A stretch of 64,000 bases of DNA, taken from contig NZ_AULS01000004.1 of NCBI RefSeq assembly GCF_000422405.1, forward strand, positions 62,001 through 126,000, in the 5' to 3' direction. The DNA is from Microbacterium luticocti DSM 19459 (GTDB taxonomy: Bacteria; Actinomycetota; Actinomycetes; Actinomycetales; Microbacteriaceae). Numbering within the stretch: position 1 is the first letter of the stretch; every line of letters begins with the position of its first letter. The notes under the pieces were generated by a model. The model was not told where the DNA came from. It ran no database searches and saw only the letters and a list, made by a program, of their open reading frames with translations. Of this stretch, positions 52,644 through 61,912 are shown piece by piece. A program made the translations under genes and the position numbers.

Positions 52644-53240
52644 TCAGAGCCCGAGCACGGTCCTCGCGATGAGGAAGTAGATCACCAGGCCCGTGGCATC
52701 CACGAATGTCGTGATGAATGGGTTCGAGAACACCGCCGGGTCGACGTGGATGGCCCGTGCCACCAGCGGCATGATCCCGCCGATGGTCGCCGCCACCGTG
52801 CACACGGCGATCAGGGTCAGGCCGATCACGACGCCGATCGGCCAGGAGTAGACGGCACCGGCGATGACGAATCCGACGAGCCCCAGCGCGAGGCCGAGCA
52901 GGAAGCCGACGCGCACCTCCCGCCCGAGCACGCGGAGGATGTCACGCGGGGCCACTTCGCCCAGTGCGAGCGCGCGCGTGACGGTGGTGGCCGCCTGGTT
53001 GCCGGTGTTGCCGCCGGTGCCGATCAGCAGCGGCACGAACAGCGCGAGCGCGGTCATCTCAGCGAGCGTGGCCTCGAAGTGCGAGAGCACCTGCACGGTG
53101 AGCGTCGCACCGATGGCCAGCACGAACAGCCACACCGCGCGCGAGCGCACGAGCCGTGGGATCGGCGTGCTCAGGTACGGCCGGCCCAGCGGCTCGACGC
53201 CGCCCTGGCGGGCGACATCCTGGAGTGGATGCCGCGGCAT
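52644..53240 (-). pseudogene. mgtE: 5'-truncated MgtE magnesium transporter (transmembrane domain only)
   Basis: The 198 residues are the MgtE channel domain alone: linker QGGVEPLGRPYLSTPIPRLVRSRAVW, then five helices with LFVPLLIGTGGNTGNQAATTVTRALALGE, which carries the conserved Asn/Gly gate region. Full MgtE has about 250 more residues at the N-terminus (the MgtE-N and CBS sensor domains). Only about 180 bp of repeats separate this frame from hemL, so those domains are gone. The first in-frame ATG (53240) lies inside a perfect palindrome. It could still be translated, but the Mg2+-sensing part is missing. Confidence 0.7.
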
Positions 53241-53246
53241 CCACTC
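53223..53246. repeat. Perfect 24-bp palindrome at the mgtE truncation point
   Basis: GAGTGGATGCCG followed by its exact complement CGGCATCCACTC. The same arms form the hairpin at 40886-40922. It lies at the point where MgtE homology ends. Confidence 0.9.
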
Positions 53247-53325
53247 ACCATGACGCCTCGCGCGCCCGCGCGAGGGCGACGCCCACCGCGCGCGACGTGG
53301 CCGGGAAGGGCGCCGCCGCAACCCA

Positions 53326-53402
53326 CAGACTTCGGAGTATCTGACGAAGTTCGGACCGTCACGCGTGATCGCTCCGAACTTCGCGCGATGCTCCGAAGTC
53401 TG
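53326..53402. repeat. Nested palindrome of the TTCGGAG family, copy D
   Basis: A 77-bp element with outer arms AGACTTCGGAG / CTCCGAAGTCT and inner arms GAAGTTCGGA / TCCGAACTTC around a 17-bp centre. Its reverse complement is clearly related to the element at 40779-40853. Confidence 0.8.
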
Positions 53403-53419
53403 GGAGGGCGTGCGGGGGC

Positions 53420-54862
53420 TCAGGCCGGGGTCGCCGCGGCGGCGGCGCGGGCGGCCGCCGGCAGCGCCTCGAGGATGCGGGACACCGCCGCATCGTCGTG
53501 GGCGGCGCTGAGAAACCACGCCTCGTAGGCACTCGGCGGCAGCGACACCCCGGCGTCGAGCATCGCATGGAAGAACGACCCGTAGCGGAACGCCTCCTGC
53601 CGCTGCACGCCCGCGTAGTCGTGCGCGAGATCGGACTGGAACTGGATGCTGAACAGGTTGCCCGCGCGCGAGATGACGTGCTCGACACCCGCCGCCGAGA
53701 GCGCCTCGTCGACGGCGTCAGAGATCGCATCCGCGACGAGATCGACGCGCGCGTACACCGCGTCGTCGGCGGCGCGCAGCGTCGCGAGGCCCGCGGCGAC
53801 CGCCACCGGGTTCCCCGACAGCGTTCCCGCCTGGTAGACGGGGCCCAGGGGAGCGAGCTGCTCCATGATCTCGCGCCGCGCGCCGAGGGCGGCCAGTGGC
53901 ATCCCACCCCCGATGACCTTGCCGAACGTGACGATGTCGGCGGCCACCGGCTCGAGCCCGAGCCATCCCGCCGGCGACACGCGGAACCCGGTGAGCACCT
54001 CGTCGACGATCAGCAGCGCGCCGTGGGTGTGCGCGGTGTCGGCGAGAAACGCGTTGAACCCGGATGCCGGGGCCACGACTCCCATGTTGGCGGCCGCGGC
54101 CTCGACGATGACCGCCGCGATACGGTCGCCGTGCGTCCGGAACGCCGCCGTGACGGCGGCCGTATCGTTGTACGGCAGCACCAGCGTCTGGGCGGCGATC
54201 TCGGGGGGAACACCCGCCGACGCGGGCAGCGCCAGCGTCGCCAGGCCGCTGCCGGCATCGGCCAGCAGCCCGTCGGAGTGGCCGTGGTAGTGCCCGGCGA
54301 ACTTGACGATCAGCGGCCGCCCGGTCACGCCCCGGGCCAACCGGATCGCGGTCATGGTGGCCTCGGTGCCGGTCGACACCAGCCGCACCTGCTCGACGAC
54401 GGAGCGGGGTGCGTCGGTCGTCGCGTGGGTCGTGTGCGGCGAAGCGCCCTCGTTCGGCGACGTCTCGACTCGGTCGCGCTGGCCGCTCCCTCGCTCGACG
54501 ACCGGGGTGGCGCGCTGGCCGCTCCGTCGCTCGACGACCGGACTGGCGACCGGCGCCAGCCGCGCGATCACGGCCTCCGCCAGCTCGGTCTCGGACGGCG
54601 TCGACGCCCCGAACGACAAGCCGCGATCGACCGCGGCGTGCACGGCGTCGAGCACTGCGGGATGCCCGTGCCCGAGCAGCAGCGGCCCCCACGAGCAGAC
54701 CAGGTCGACGTATTCGCGACCCTCGACGTCGGTGATGTACGGGCCGCGGCCCGACACGAAGAACCGCGGCGCCCCGCCCACCGAGCGGAACGCCCGCACC
54801 GGCGAGTTCACCCCGCCGGGGATCACCGCCGATGCCTCGGCGAATGCGCTCTCGTTGCTCAT
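53420..54862 (-). CDS. hemL: Glutamate-1-semialdehyde 2,1-aminomutase
   Basis: 480 residues. It converts glutamate-1-semialdehyde to 5-aminolevulinate with PLP in the C5 heme pathway. Hallmarks: [16 protein letters not shown] at the N-terminus, [35 protein letters not shown], and the PLP-lysine region [15 protein letters not shown]. About 45 extra residues are inserted between VIARLAP and the [14 protein letters not shown] block. They contain a 12-residue tandem duplication coded by a 36-bp DNA repeat. The insertion sits at a surface loop, so the enzyme may still be active. It is the last gene of the heme set on this strand. Confidence 0.95.
   Translation of the reverse strand: MSNESAFAEASAVIPGGVNSPVRAFRSVGGAPRFFVSGRGPYITDVEGREYVDLVCSWGPLLLGHGHPAVLDAVHAAVDRGLSFGASTPSETELAEAVIARLAPVASPVVERRSGQRATPVVERGSGQRDRVETSPNEGASPHTTHATTDAPRSVVEQVRLVSTGTEATMTAIRLARGVTGRPLIVKFAGHYHGHSDGLLADAGSGLATLALPASAGVPPEIAAQTLVLPYNDTAAVTAAFRTHGDRIAAVIVEAAAANMGVVAPASGFNAFLADTAHTHGALLIVDEVLTGFRVSPAGWLGLEPVAADIVTFGKVIGGGMPLAALGARREIMEQLAPLGPVYQAGTLSGNPVAVAAGLATLRAADDAVYARVDLVADAISDAVDEALSAAGVEHVISRAGNLFSIQFQSDLAHDYAGVQRQEAFRYGSFFHAMLDAGVSLPPSAYEAWFLSAAHDDAAVSRILEALPAAARAAAAATPA
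54471..54541 (-). repeat. In-frame 36-bp duplication with GAGCGAGCG-type mini-repeat in hemL
   Basis: Two 35-bp copies start 36 bp apart (54471 and 54507). The minus strand of each contains GTCGTCGAGCGA(G/C)GGAGCGG. They encode [12 protein letters not shown] and [11 protein letters not shown]. Confidence 0.8.
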
Positions 54863-55211
54863 GCGTGTGCCTCCGTCCGGGCGACCGTGTCGCAGAAGGT
54901 GTGGGATGCCACGGCCCGAACCCGCGGGTTGTGGGACACGCTGGCGGGCGTGTCGCAGAAGGTGTGGGATGCGGCATCCCGAACCCGCAGTTTCTGAGAC
55001 ACGGTCACGGGCGTGTCGCAGAAGGTGTGGGATGCCGCGGCCCGAACCCGCGGTTTGCGGGACACGCTGGCTGGCATGTCGCAGAAGGTGCGGGATGCCG
55101 CGGCCCGAACCCGCGGGTTGGGGGACACGCTTACGGGCGTGTCGCAGAAGGTGTGGGATGTGTCATCCCGAACCCGCAAGTTCTGAGACACGACCCCACC
55201 GCCCCGCACGG
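54863..55211. other. Gap between hemL and hemB, almost entirely filled by a repeat array
   Basis: No gene is supported. Five direct 63-bp repeats occupy 54887-55193. All six frames tend to stay open because 63 is a multiple of 3, which produces false long frames here. Confidence 0.85.
54887..55200. repeat. Five tandem 63-bp palindromic repeats
   Basis: Units start at 54887, 54950, 55013, 55076 and 55139, exactly 63 bp apart. Each begins (G/A)TGTCGCAGAAGGTG, continues GGGATG...CCCGAACCCGC, and closes with a region like TT(C/G)TGAGACAC, so each can form a hairpin with its own ends. Ten-base linkers vary. A degenerate copy sits in the DUF6716 gene. Confidence 0.9.
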
Positions 55212-56186
55212 TCACGAAGCCGCCCCGGTCGCCAGCTCGAGCGCCCAGTATGTCAGCACCGCGCCGGCGCCGGCGCGCAGGATGCCGGTCACGCTCTCGC
55301 GGATCGCCCGGTCGCGGTCGATCCAGCCGTTCGCAGCGGCCGCCTCGATCATCGCGTACTCGCCCGACACCTGGTACGCCCACACCGGCACCTGCGCGGT
55401 CGCCGCGACATCGTCCAGCACGTCCAGGTAGCTCATCGCGGGCTTGACCATCAGCACGTCCGCACCCTCGGCCTCGTCGAGCGCCGCCTCGCGCAGTCCC
55501 TCGATGCGGTTCGCCGGGTCCTGCTGATACGTGCGCCGGTCGCCGACCAGTTGCGAATCCACCGCCTCGCGGAACGGCCCGTAGAACGCCGACGCGTACT
55601 TGGCCGCGTACGCCAGGATCGCGGTATCGGTCAAGCCCGCGGCATCCAACGCCTCGCGCACCGCCGCAACCTGACCGTCCATCATGCCCGACAGCCCCAG
55701 CAGCTGCGAGCCGGCCTGCGCCTGCGCCACCGCCATGTCGCGGTAGCGCTCCAGCGTCGCGTCGTTGTCGACCCGGCCGCGCGCGTCGAGCACGCCGCAG
55801 TGGCCGTGATCGGTGAACTCGTCCAGGCACAGGTCGGTCTGCACCACGAGCGCATCGCCCGCCTCGGCGACGGCGACCTCGGTCGCCCGGTTCAGGATGC
55901 CGTCGGCCCCGGTCGCGCCCGAACCGACCGCATCGCGGGTGGACGGGATGCCGAACAGCATCACACCGCCCAGGCCCGCAGCCGCGGCATCCGCCACCGC
56001 GCCCTTGAGCGAGTCGAGCGTGTGCTGCACGACGCCCGGCATCGAGCCGATCGGAGCGGGCTCGGCGATGCCCTCACGCACGAAGACCGGCAGGATCAGC
56101 TGCGCCGGGTGGATGCGGGTCTCGGCGACCAGGCGCCGCATCGCCGCGGTGGTGCGCAGACGGCGGGGGCGGATGACGGGATTCAT
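55212..56186 (-). CDS. hemB: Delta-aminolevulinic acid dehydratase (porphobilinogen synthase)
   Basis: 324 residues. It joins two 5-aminolevulinates to porphobilinogen. The N-terminus is [22 protein letters not shown]. The metal-site motif [16 protein letters not shown] keeps two of the three Cys of the Zn type, with Asp in the middle place. The Schiff-base lysines lie in [16 protein letters not shown] and [10 protein letters not shown]. The gene overlaps the hemC stop (ATGA). It continues the heme operon. Confidence 0.97.
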   Translation of the reverse strand: MNPVIRPRRLRTTAAMRRLVAETRIHPAQLILPVFVREGIAEPAPIGSMPGVVQHTLDSLKGAVADAAAAGLGGVMLFGIPSTRDAVGSGATGADGILNRATEVAVAEAGDALVVQTDLCLDEFTDHGHCGVLDARGRVDNDATLERYRDMAVAQAQAGSQLLGLSGMMDGQVAAVREALDAAGLTDTAILAYAAKYASAFYGPFREAVDSQLVGDRRTYQQDPANRIEGLREAALDEAEGADVLMVKPAMSYLDVLDDVAATAQVPVWAYQVSGEYAMIEAAAANGWIDRDRAIRESVTGILRAGAGAVLTYWALELATGAAS

Positions 56187-57271
56187 GCGTCCTCCCGGAC
56201 GGTGAGGTCGGCGGCGCCGTCGGCCAGCAGCTGCACCGTGACGATGCGCGCCGCCTGGTCGGCCGCAGCGATCAGCGCCGCCGGCATCGCTGTGGGCGAT
56301 GTGCCGGCCGCGGCGGCAGGACGGGCTGCGGCGAGCCCGGGCGAGGCTGGGTCCACCGGGACAGGGTCGGCTGGGTCACCGGTGGGCGTGATGTGGATCG
56401 TGGCGGTGGGCGTCGCGAGGGCGCCGACGGCGATGGTGTGGGATGCTTCGAGCCGGCGCGTGCCGTCGACGGCATACACCGCGGCGGTCAGGGTCAGGCA
56501 GCCGCCCGTGATGGTGGCGGTCGCGCCCAGCGGCGCGGCACATCCGGTCTGCAGCCCGGCGAGCACGCCGCGCTCGGCGGCGGCACACGCTGCCGAGACC
56601 GGATCGTTCAGGACGGCCAGGGCGTCGGCGAGGGGAGTGCCGACGGCATCCTCGGCGCGCACCTCGACGGCGAGGGCGCCCTGCGCGGGGGCCGTGGGCC
56701 ATTCCGTCAGCGGCATATGCTCGGCCGCGACGTCGACGCGGCCCAGGCGCGACAATCCGGCGGCGGCCAGGACCACGGCATCCAGACGCTCGTCGCCGGC
56801 CGCGTCGAGCCGTGCGAGCCGCGAGTCGACGTTGCCGCGGATGTCGACGACCTCGAGGTCCGGTCGCACGGAGCGCACCTGCGCCACGCGACGCGGCGAG
56901 CCGGTGCCCACGCGGGCGCCCGCGGGCAGCCGGTCGAGAAGCGTGCCGTCGCGGGTGACGACGACGTCACGCGCGTCCTCGCGCACCGGCACCGCCCCGA
57001 TCGTCAGGCCCGGCGAGGGCGCGGTGGGCAGGTCTTTGAAGGAGTGCACGATCACGTCGCACCGGCCCTCGCGCAGCGCGTCGCGCAGTGCGGTGGCGAA
57101 CACGCCGGTGCCGCCCAGGCTCGACAGCGAGGCGCGTGAGGTGTCGCCGTGGGTGGTGATCCGCACGATCTCGACGTCGACTCCGCCGAGGGCGGCGGCC
57201 AGGGCGTCGGCGACCAGCTGCGTCTGCGCGACCGCGAGCGCGCTGCCGCGGGTGCCGACGCGCAGCGTCAT
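56183..57271 (-). CDS. hemC: Hydroxymethylbilane synthase
   Basis: 362 residues. It polymerises four porphobilinogens to hydroxymethylbilane. Marks are [67 protein letters not shown], and the dipyrromethane cofactor Cys in [15 protein letters not shown] 30-40 residue Pro/Ala-rich insertion ([20 protein letters not shown]) precedes the C-terminal helix. It overlaps both neighbours by 4 bp. The uroporphyrinogen-III synthase gene hemD, usually next to hemC, is absent here. Confidence 0.97.
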   Translation of the reverse strand: MTLRVGTRGSALAVAQTQLVADALAAALGGVDVEIVRITTHGDTSRASLSSLGGTGVFATALRDALREGRCDVIVHSFKDLPTAPSPGLTIGAVPVREDARDVVVTRDGTLLDRLPAGARVGTGSPRRVAQVRSVRPDLEVVDIRGNVDSRLARLDAAGDERLDAVVLAAAGLSRLGRVDVAAEHMPLTEWPTAPAQGALAVEVRAEDAVGTPLADALAVLNDPVSAACAAAERGVLAGLQTGCAAPLGATATITGGCLTLTAAVYAVDGTRRLEASHTIAVGALATPTATIHITPTGDPADPVPVDPASPGLAAARPAAAAGTSPTAMPAALIAAADQAARIVTVQLLADGAADLTVREDA

Positions 57272-58338
57272 CGCGCCACCGCGCGCGCGTCGGCCGGGAG
57301 GTCTGTCTCAACTTGAGACACCCCGACCGTCTCGTGATCGGGCCACGGCCCCAGGTCGGTGAGGTGCGCCCGCTCGGCGTCCGGCGTCCGATCGACGCGC
57401 TCCTGGATGAGGTCGACCAGGCCCGCCACGAACGCCGGATGCACGCCGGGGGTGGGCACCCGGGCGAACCCGACGCCGACCTCGGCCGCGGTCTCGGCGG
57501 CCTCGGTGTCGAGGTCCCACAGCACTTCCATGTGGTCGCTGACGAACCCGATCGGCACGACGACCACGCGACGTACGCCGGCCGCGGCGAGCCGCCGGAT
57601 CTCGTCGTTGACGTCGGGTTCCAGCCACGGCGTGCGCGGGTCGCCGCTGCGCGACTGGTAGCACAGCGAGTACGGCACGCCCGGCGCCGCCTGCGCGGCG
57701 ATGACGTCGGCGACCGCGAGGTGCTGTGCCACATAGGCCCCGCCGGGGCCGTACTCCGGGCCGGATGCGACGGCTGCGGCATCCGGAATCGAATGCGTCA
57801 CGAACAGCACGTGCGCCCCGGCCGCCTCGGCCTCGCCGAGCGCGGCGCGCAGCCCCTCGACGAACGGCGCGACGAAGCCGGGGTGGTCGAAGAACTCGCG
57901 CAGCCGGTCGATCGACACGACCCCGGCGAGTCCGGTGTCGGCGAGGGTCTGCTCGAAGTTCTCGCGGTACTGGCCGACCCCCGAGTACGAGGTGTACGCG
58001 CTGGTGACCACCGCCAGCAGCCGGTCGTTGCCGTCGGCGTGGGCGGCACGGACCGCGTCGGCGAAGTACGGGTGCCAGTTGCGGTTGCCCCAGTACACCG
58101 GCAGGTCGAGGCCGCGGGCGGCGATCTCGGCCTCGAGGGCGGCCTTCAGCGCGCGGTTCTGCGCGTTGATCGGGCTGACACCGCCGAAATGCCGGTAGTG
58201 CACGGCCACCTCTTCGAGCCGCTCGTCGGGCACGCCACGCCCGCGCGTGACGTTGCGCAGAAACGGGATGACGTCATCCTGCCCCTCGGGCCCGCCGAAG
58301 CTGGCCAGCAGCACGGCGTCGAAGCCGCCGGCGCTCAC
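57268..58338 (-). CDS. cpfC: Coproporphyrin ferrochelatase (HemH/CpfC)
   Basis: 356 residues from the GTG at 58338, which overlaps the hemQ stop by 4 bp. Ferrochelatase marks: LLASFGGPEGQDDVIPFLRNVTRGRGVP, YGGVSPIN-like HFGGVSPINAQ, SAYTSYSGVGQYRENF, the metal-site His in LFVTHSIPD and YSLCYQSRSG. In actinobacteria this enzyme inserts Fe2+ into coproporphyrin III, and ChdC (next gene) then makes heme b. It acts at the membrane surface. Confidence 0.94.
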   Translation of the reverse strand: MSAGGFDAVLLASFGGPEGQDDVIPFLRNVTRGRGVPDERLEEVAVHYRHFGGVSPINAQNRALKAALEAEIAARGLDLPVYWGNRNWHPYFADAVRAAHADGNDRLLAVVTSAYTSYSGVGQYRENFEQTLADTGLAGVVSIDRLREFFDHPGFVAPFVEGLRAALGEAEAAGAHVLFVTHSIPDAAAVASGPEYGPGGAYVAQHLAVADVIAAQAAPGVPYSLCYQSRSGDPRTPWLEPDVNDEIRRLAAAGVRRVVVVPIGFVSDHMEVLWDLDTEAAETAAEVGVGFARVPTPGVHPAFVAGLVDLIQERVDRTPDAERAHLTDLGPWPDHETVGVSQVETDLPADARAVAR

Positions 58339-59048
58339 GAGAGCACCTCGGCGACCTCGGCCGCACCGATGCGGCGACCGGTGAAGAACGGGGTCTCTTC
58401 GATGACGTGACGTCGTGCGTCGACGTAGCGCAGGGCGCGCATCATGTCGACGAGGTCGGTGAGCTCGTCGCCCTCGATCGGCACGACCCATTCGTAGTCG
58501 CCGAGCGCGAACGCGGCGACGGTGTTGGTGAGCACGCCGGTGTAGGCGGCGCCGGCCCGGCCGTGCTCGGCGAGCATGCGGCTGCGCTCGTTCTCGCGCA
58601 ACAGGTACCAGTCCTTGCTGCGTACGAACGGGTACACCGTGATCCACTGTTTCGGCTCGACGCCGCGCACGAACGCGGGGATGTGCTGCCGGTTGAACTC
58701 CGCCTCGCGGTGCACGCCGAACAGGTTCGTGTGCGGGGTGAGCGCGGCGATCGCCGGCACCCGGCGCAGCACGCGCAGTGCCGACTGCAGGGCGGCCGGG
58801 CTGTCACCGTGCAGCCAGAACAGCAGGTCGGTGTCGGCTTTGAATCCCGACACGTCGTACAGGCCGCGCACGGTGACTCCGGATGCCTCGACCTGCGCGA
58901 CGGCATCGTGCAGATCGGATGCCACCGACGTCAGTGCCGCGGCGGGCACACCGCCGCCCGGTCGGGCGAACACCGCCCAGAGCGTATAGACGGCGGGAGC
59001 CGGTTCGGACGGGGACGGAGTCTGGTCGCGGTCTGCCACGGCTTCCAT
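58335..59048 (-). CDS. chdC: Coproheme decarboxylase (HemQ/ChdC)
   Basis: 237 residues of the chlorite-dismutase fold. The catalytic Tyr region is ITVYPFVRSKDWYLL, the proximal His lies in MLAEHGRAG, and the C-terminal block is EWVVPIEGDELTDLVDMMRALRYVDARRHVIEETPFFTG. It decarboxylates coproheme to heme b with H2O2, the last step of the coproporphyrin-dependent route of Gram-positive bacteria. Its presence sets the route type for the whole cluster. The N-terminus is Pro/Ser-rich. Confidence 0.95.
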   Translation of the reverse strand: MEAVADRDQTPSPSEPAPAVYTLWAVFARPGGGVPAAALTSVASDLHDAVAQVEASGVTVRGLYDVSGFKADTDLLFWLHGDSPAALQSALRVLRRVPAIAALTPHTNLFGVHREAEFNRQHIPAFVRGVEPKQWITVYPFVRSKDWYLLRENERSRMLAEHGRAGAAYTGVLTNTVAAFALGDYEWVVPIEGDELTDLVDMMRALRYVDARRHVIEETPFFTGRRIGAAEVAEVLS

Positions 59049-59117
59049 CCTGTCCTGCCCGGATATGAGTTCCCAGAAAACCTTCAGCTTGGCTGGGGGT
59101 TGCGCCCGGGCTGCCGG

Positions 59118-60623
59118 TCAGCGCGCCCGGGCCAAACGCGAGAACGCCCGGGCTCCGGCATCCGTCGCATCGGGCACCACCGACGCCAGGCCGGTGCCGG
59201 CCACCCACGAGCCGGTGACCTCCAGGCCCGTCTCGCCGGCCACGGCGGCGCGTACCGCGGCGACCCGGTCGGCCTGGCCGTGAGCGGCGAGCGAGACCGC
59301 GGTGGCCCACCGCGCACGTGCGAAGCCCACGACCTGATCGGGGCGCAGCCGAACGCCCAGCAGGGTGGCGGCATCCTGCAGCGCCAGGGCGCGCAGCGCG
59401 GCATCGTCGAGGCCGGCAGCCGGGTTGCGCTGCCCGGTCTTCCCGCACGACAGCCGCACGACGTGGCGGCCGGAGCCCGCCGCGGCGGCGAGCCAGCTCC
59501 ACTTCGCGGTCGCGTGGGTGAGGGCCTTGGCCGCCACGTCGGCGTGGGCGTGGTCGGCGACCAGCAGTCCGGTGCCGCGCGGGGCGGCGTCGAGCTCGCG
59601 TGCGTCGAGCACGAGGGTGGCCAGGTCGACGCGGGTGGGCTCGGGCCAGTCGGTCGGCAGGTCGCCGGGCGCCAGCGCATCGGCGAGCAGTGGCATCGCA
59701 TCGGACTGTGCGGTCGCGACGATGACGACGTCGGCGTGCAGGATGCCGTCGGCTGCGGCACCCGGATGCGGCGGCGCAAGCCGCACCCGCCAGCCGTCGG
59801 CAGCACGGCTCAGGCCCACGGCGCGCACGCCGGCGCGGATCACCCCGCCACGGGCGGTCACATCCGCGGCGAGTGCATCGATGAGCGTCCACATTCCGCC
59901 GCGCAGGCCGCCCGCGGCCGAACCGGGCGCGGCGGGCCGAGCCGATCCCGCCTGACGCAGCTCGGCGACGGCGCGGGCGAGCGATCCGGTGCGGACCAGG
60001 GCCGCGCCAAGGCCGGGCGCGACCGCGTCGATGTCGAGGTCGTCGGCGGCGGTGGAGTACACCCCGGTCGCGACCGGTGAGACCAACCGGTCGAGCACCG
60101 CCGTGCCCATTCGAACCCGAACGAGCTCGCCGAGCGTGCGCGGCGCGAAGCCGTCCGGCCACGGATCGGTCAGGTCACGTGCGGCTCGCTGCGCGGCCGC
60201 GGCGCCGATCGCGGCGACAACGTCGGACGCGAGCGGATCGACGGGAATGCCGAGCAGTCCGCCCTTCGGCGCGGGCACGGGGCCATCGGGCAGGTGCAGC
60301 CAGGCGCCTGCCGCGTTCGGCCACTCGAGCCGGTCGCCCAGCCCGAGCTCGTCGACAAGCTGCGCGACGGCACCGCCGCGGGTGGCGAAGCTCTCGGCCC
60401 CGGCGTCCAGCGCGAGTCCCCCGACCTGGTGGCGGGCCACGCATCCGCCCACCGCCGGGGCGGCCTCGAGCACCGTCACGCGCACACCCGTGGGCGTGGC
60501 ACCGCGCCCGGCCGCGGCGCGCACCAGCGCGGCACGTGCCGCCACGAGCCCGGCCGGACCGCCACCGATCACGACGAGGTGCGACCCGGCGCCGGCGAAC
60601 GGGCCGGTGGCATCCGTCGTCAT
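59118..60623 (-). CDS. cgoX: Coproporphyrinogen III oxidase (CgoX, HemY family)
   Basis: 501 residues from the ATG at 60623. The FAD-binding N-terminus is LVVIGGGPAGLVAARAAL. Later elements are GGLALDAGAESFATRGGAVAQLVDELGLGD, LLGIPVDPLASDVV and the C-terminal VTGSWVAGTGLASVVPDA. HemY-type enzymes in this route oxidise coproporphyrinogen III to coproporphyrin III, using O2. It overlaps hemE by 4 bp and is 69 bp from hemQ. Confidence 0.92.
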   Translation of the reverse strand: MTTDATGPFAGAGSHLVVIGGGPAGLVAARAALVRAAAGRGATPTGVRVTVLEAAPAVGGCVARHQVGGLALDAGAESFATRGGAVAQLVDELGLGDRLEWPNAAGAWLHLPDGPVPAPKGGLLGIPVDPLASDVVAAIGAAAAQRAARDLTDPWPDGFAPRTLGELVRVRMGTAVLDRLVSPVATGVYSTAADDLDIDAVAPGLGAALVRTGSLARAVAELRQAGSARPAAPGSAAGGLRGGMWTLIDALAADVTARGGVIRAGVRAVGLSRAADGWRVRLAPPHPGAAADGILHADVVIVATAQSDAMPLLADALAPGDLPTDWPEPTRVDLATLVLDARELDAAPRGTGLLVADHAHADVAAKALTHATAKWSWLAAAAGSGRHVVRLSCGKTGQRNPAAGLDDAALRALALQDAATLLGVRLRPDQVVGFARARWATAVSLAAHGQADRVAAVRAAVAGETGLEVTGSWVAGTGLASVVPDATDAGARAFSRLARAR

Positions 60624-61738
60624 TGCGTGCCGGCCTCGTGCACGAGCCGCACCAGGCGCGTCAGCACGTCGGGGTCGGTGTCGGGCGGCACGCCGTGGCC
60701 GAGGTTGACGACATGCGCCGGTGCGGCACGGCCGCGGCGCAGCACGTCGCGCGCATGCGCTTCGAGCACCGGCCACCCGGTGGCGAGCCTCGCCGGGTCG
60801 ATGTTCCCCTGCACCGGCACCGTGCCGCCCAGGCGGCGGGATGCCTCATCCAGCGGAATGCGGTAGTCCACGCCGACGACCGAGGCACCGGCATCCCGCA
60901 TCTCGTCGAGGAACTCGCCCGTGCCCAGGCCGAAGTGCACGAGCGGCACCGCGGCGCCGTCGCGCCCGGTCAGTCCGCGGGCCCAGGCCAGCGCCCGGGC
61001 CGAGGCGGGTGCCACATGCGCGGCGTAGTCGGCCCGCGAAAGTGACCCGGCCCACGAGTCGAACAACTGCCCGGCGCTGGCGCCGGCGAGAATCTGCGCG
61101 CGCAGGAACGCGCCGGTGACATCCGCGCACCAGCGCATGAGCCGCGCCCACGCGTCGGGATCGGCGTGCATGAGACGGCGGGCGGCGAGGTGGTCGCGCG
61201 ACGGGCGGCCCTCGGCCAGGTACGCGGCCAGGGTGAACGGCGCGCCGGCGAATCCGATCAGGGGAGTGGAGCCGAGCTCTGCCACCGTGCGGCGCACCGC
61301 CTCGCGGATCGGCTCGAGCCCGGCGTCGTCGGCGTCGAGCGTGCCGCGCGCGATGAGGGCGTCGACGCCGGCCGCGTCGGTGACGGCGCCCTCGATCACC
61401 GGTCCCACGCCCGGCTGGATCTCGACACCCACCCCCGCCAGCCGCAACGGGATCATGATGTCGCTGAAGAAGATCGCCGCGTCGACGCCGTGGCGGCGCA
61501 CCGGCTGCAGCGTGATCTCGCTGGCCAGCGCGGGGTCGAGGCAGCTGTCGAGCATGCTCGTGCCCACCCGCAGCGCGCGGTACTCGGGCAGCGACCGGCC
61601 CGCCTGCCGCATGAACCACACCGGCGTGGTCGCCGGCCGCACGCCCCGGTACGCCTGGATCAGCGGGGCGGATGCCGTGCTCCCGGTCGTCAGCGGATGG
61701 TCGGCGGACAGCGGGCGCGGGGCACGGGGTTCGATCAC
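60620..61738 (-). CDS. hemE: Uroporphyrinogen decarboxylase
   Basis: 372 residues from the GTG at 61738. It removes four acetate carboxyls from uroporphyrinogen III. The signature is AYRGVRPATTPVWFMRQAGRSLPEYR with the essential Arg, then FFSDIMIPLRLAGVGVEIQPGVGPV, FAGAPFTLAAYL and LVHFGLGTGEFLDEM. It heads the minus-strand heme genes. A -10-like GAGAAT lies 6 nt upstream of the start, suggesting a leaderless message. hemA starts divergently. Confidence 0.97.
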   Translation of the reverse strand: MIEPRAPRPLSADHPLTTGSTASAPLIQAYRGVRPATTPVWFMRQAGRSLPEYRALRVGTSMLDSCLDPALASEITLQPVRRHGVDAAIFFSDIMIPLRLAGVGVEIQPGVGPVIEGAVTDAAGVDALIARGTLDADDAGLEPIREAVRRTVAELGSTPLIGFAGAPFTLAAYLAEGRPSRDHLAARRLMHADPDAWARLMRWCADVTGAFLRAQILAGASAGQLFDSWAGSLSRADYAAHVAPASARALAWARGLTGRDGAAVPLVHFGLGTGEFLDEMRDAGASVVGVDYRIPLDEASRRLGGTVPVQGNIDPARLATGWPVLEAHARDVLRRGRAAPAHVVNLGHGVPPDTDPDVLTRLVRLVHEAGTQ

Positions 61739-61744
61739 GCGGCG

Positions 61745-61750
61745 ATTCTC
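61745..61750 (-). promoter_or_regulatory. Putative -10 element of a leaderless promoter (hemE)
   Basis: GAGAAT on the minus strand lies 6 nt before the GTG start; no Shine-Dalgarno sequence is visible. Confidence 0.35.
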
Positions 61751-61796
61751 GCAGACCCGGATGAGAGGTCTGCCGCCGGGTGCGGCCCGGGTGGGG

Positions 61797-61884
61797 CGCT
61801 GGGCCGTGGCCGCCAGTGCGACCCCGCGGGCGCTGGGCCGTGGCCGCCGGTGGTGCGGCAGGCGCAACCGGTGGTGCGGCAGGC
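61797..61884. repeat. Two pairs of short direct repeats in the hemE-hemA promoter region
   Basis: GCGCTGGGCCGTGGCCGCC occurs at 61797 and 61830. CCGGTGGTGCGGCAGGC occurs at 61847 and 61868. These lie between divergent hemE and hemA and may be regulator sites or slippage duplications. Confidence 0.75.
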
Positions 61885-61898
61885 ACAGACCGGTCGCG

Positions 61899-61904
61899 TA
61901 TCCT
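61899..61904 (+). promoter_or_regulatory. Putative -10 element (hemA)
   Basis: TATCCT lies 8 nt before the GTG start of hemA. No ribosome binding site is visible. Confidence 0.35.
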
Positions 61905-61912
61905 TACGGTCC

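Noticed and set aside
54887..55200. Five 63-bp repeats as a CRISPR array
   Set aside because: The repeat and the spacer are both nearly constant, no 20-40 bp unique spacers exist, and no cas genes are near.
54303..57362. A 1019-residue open frame across hemL, the repeat array, hemB and hemC
   Set aside because: It overlaps three conserved genes on the other strand, and the repeat array (63 bp, a multiple of 3) keeps it open.
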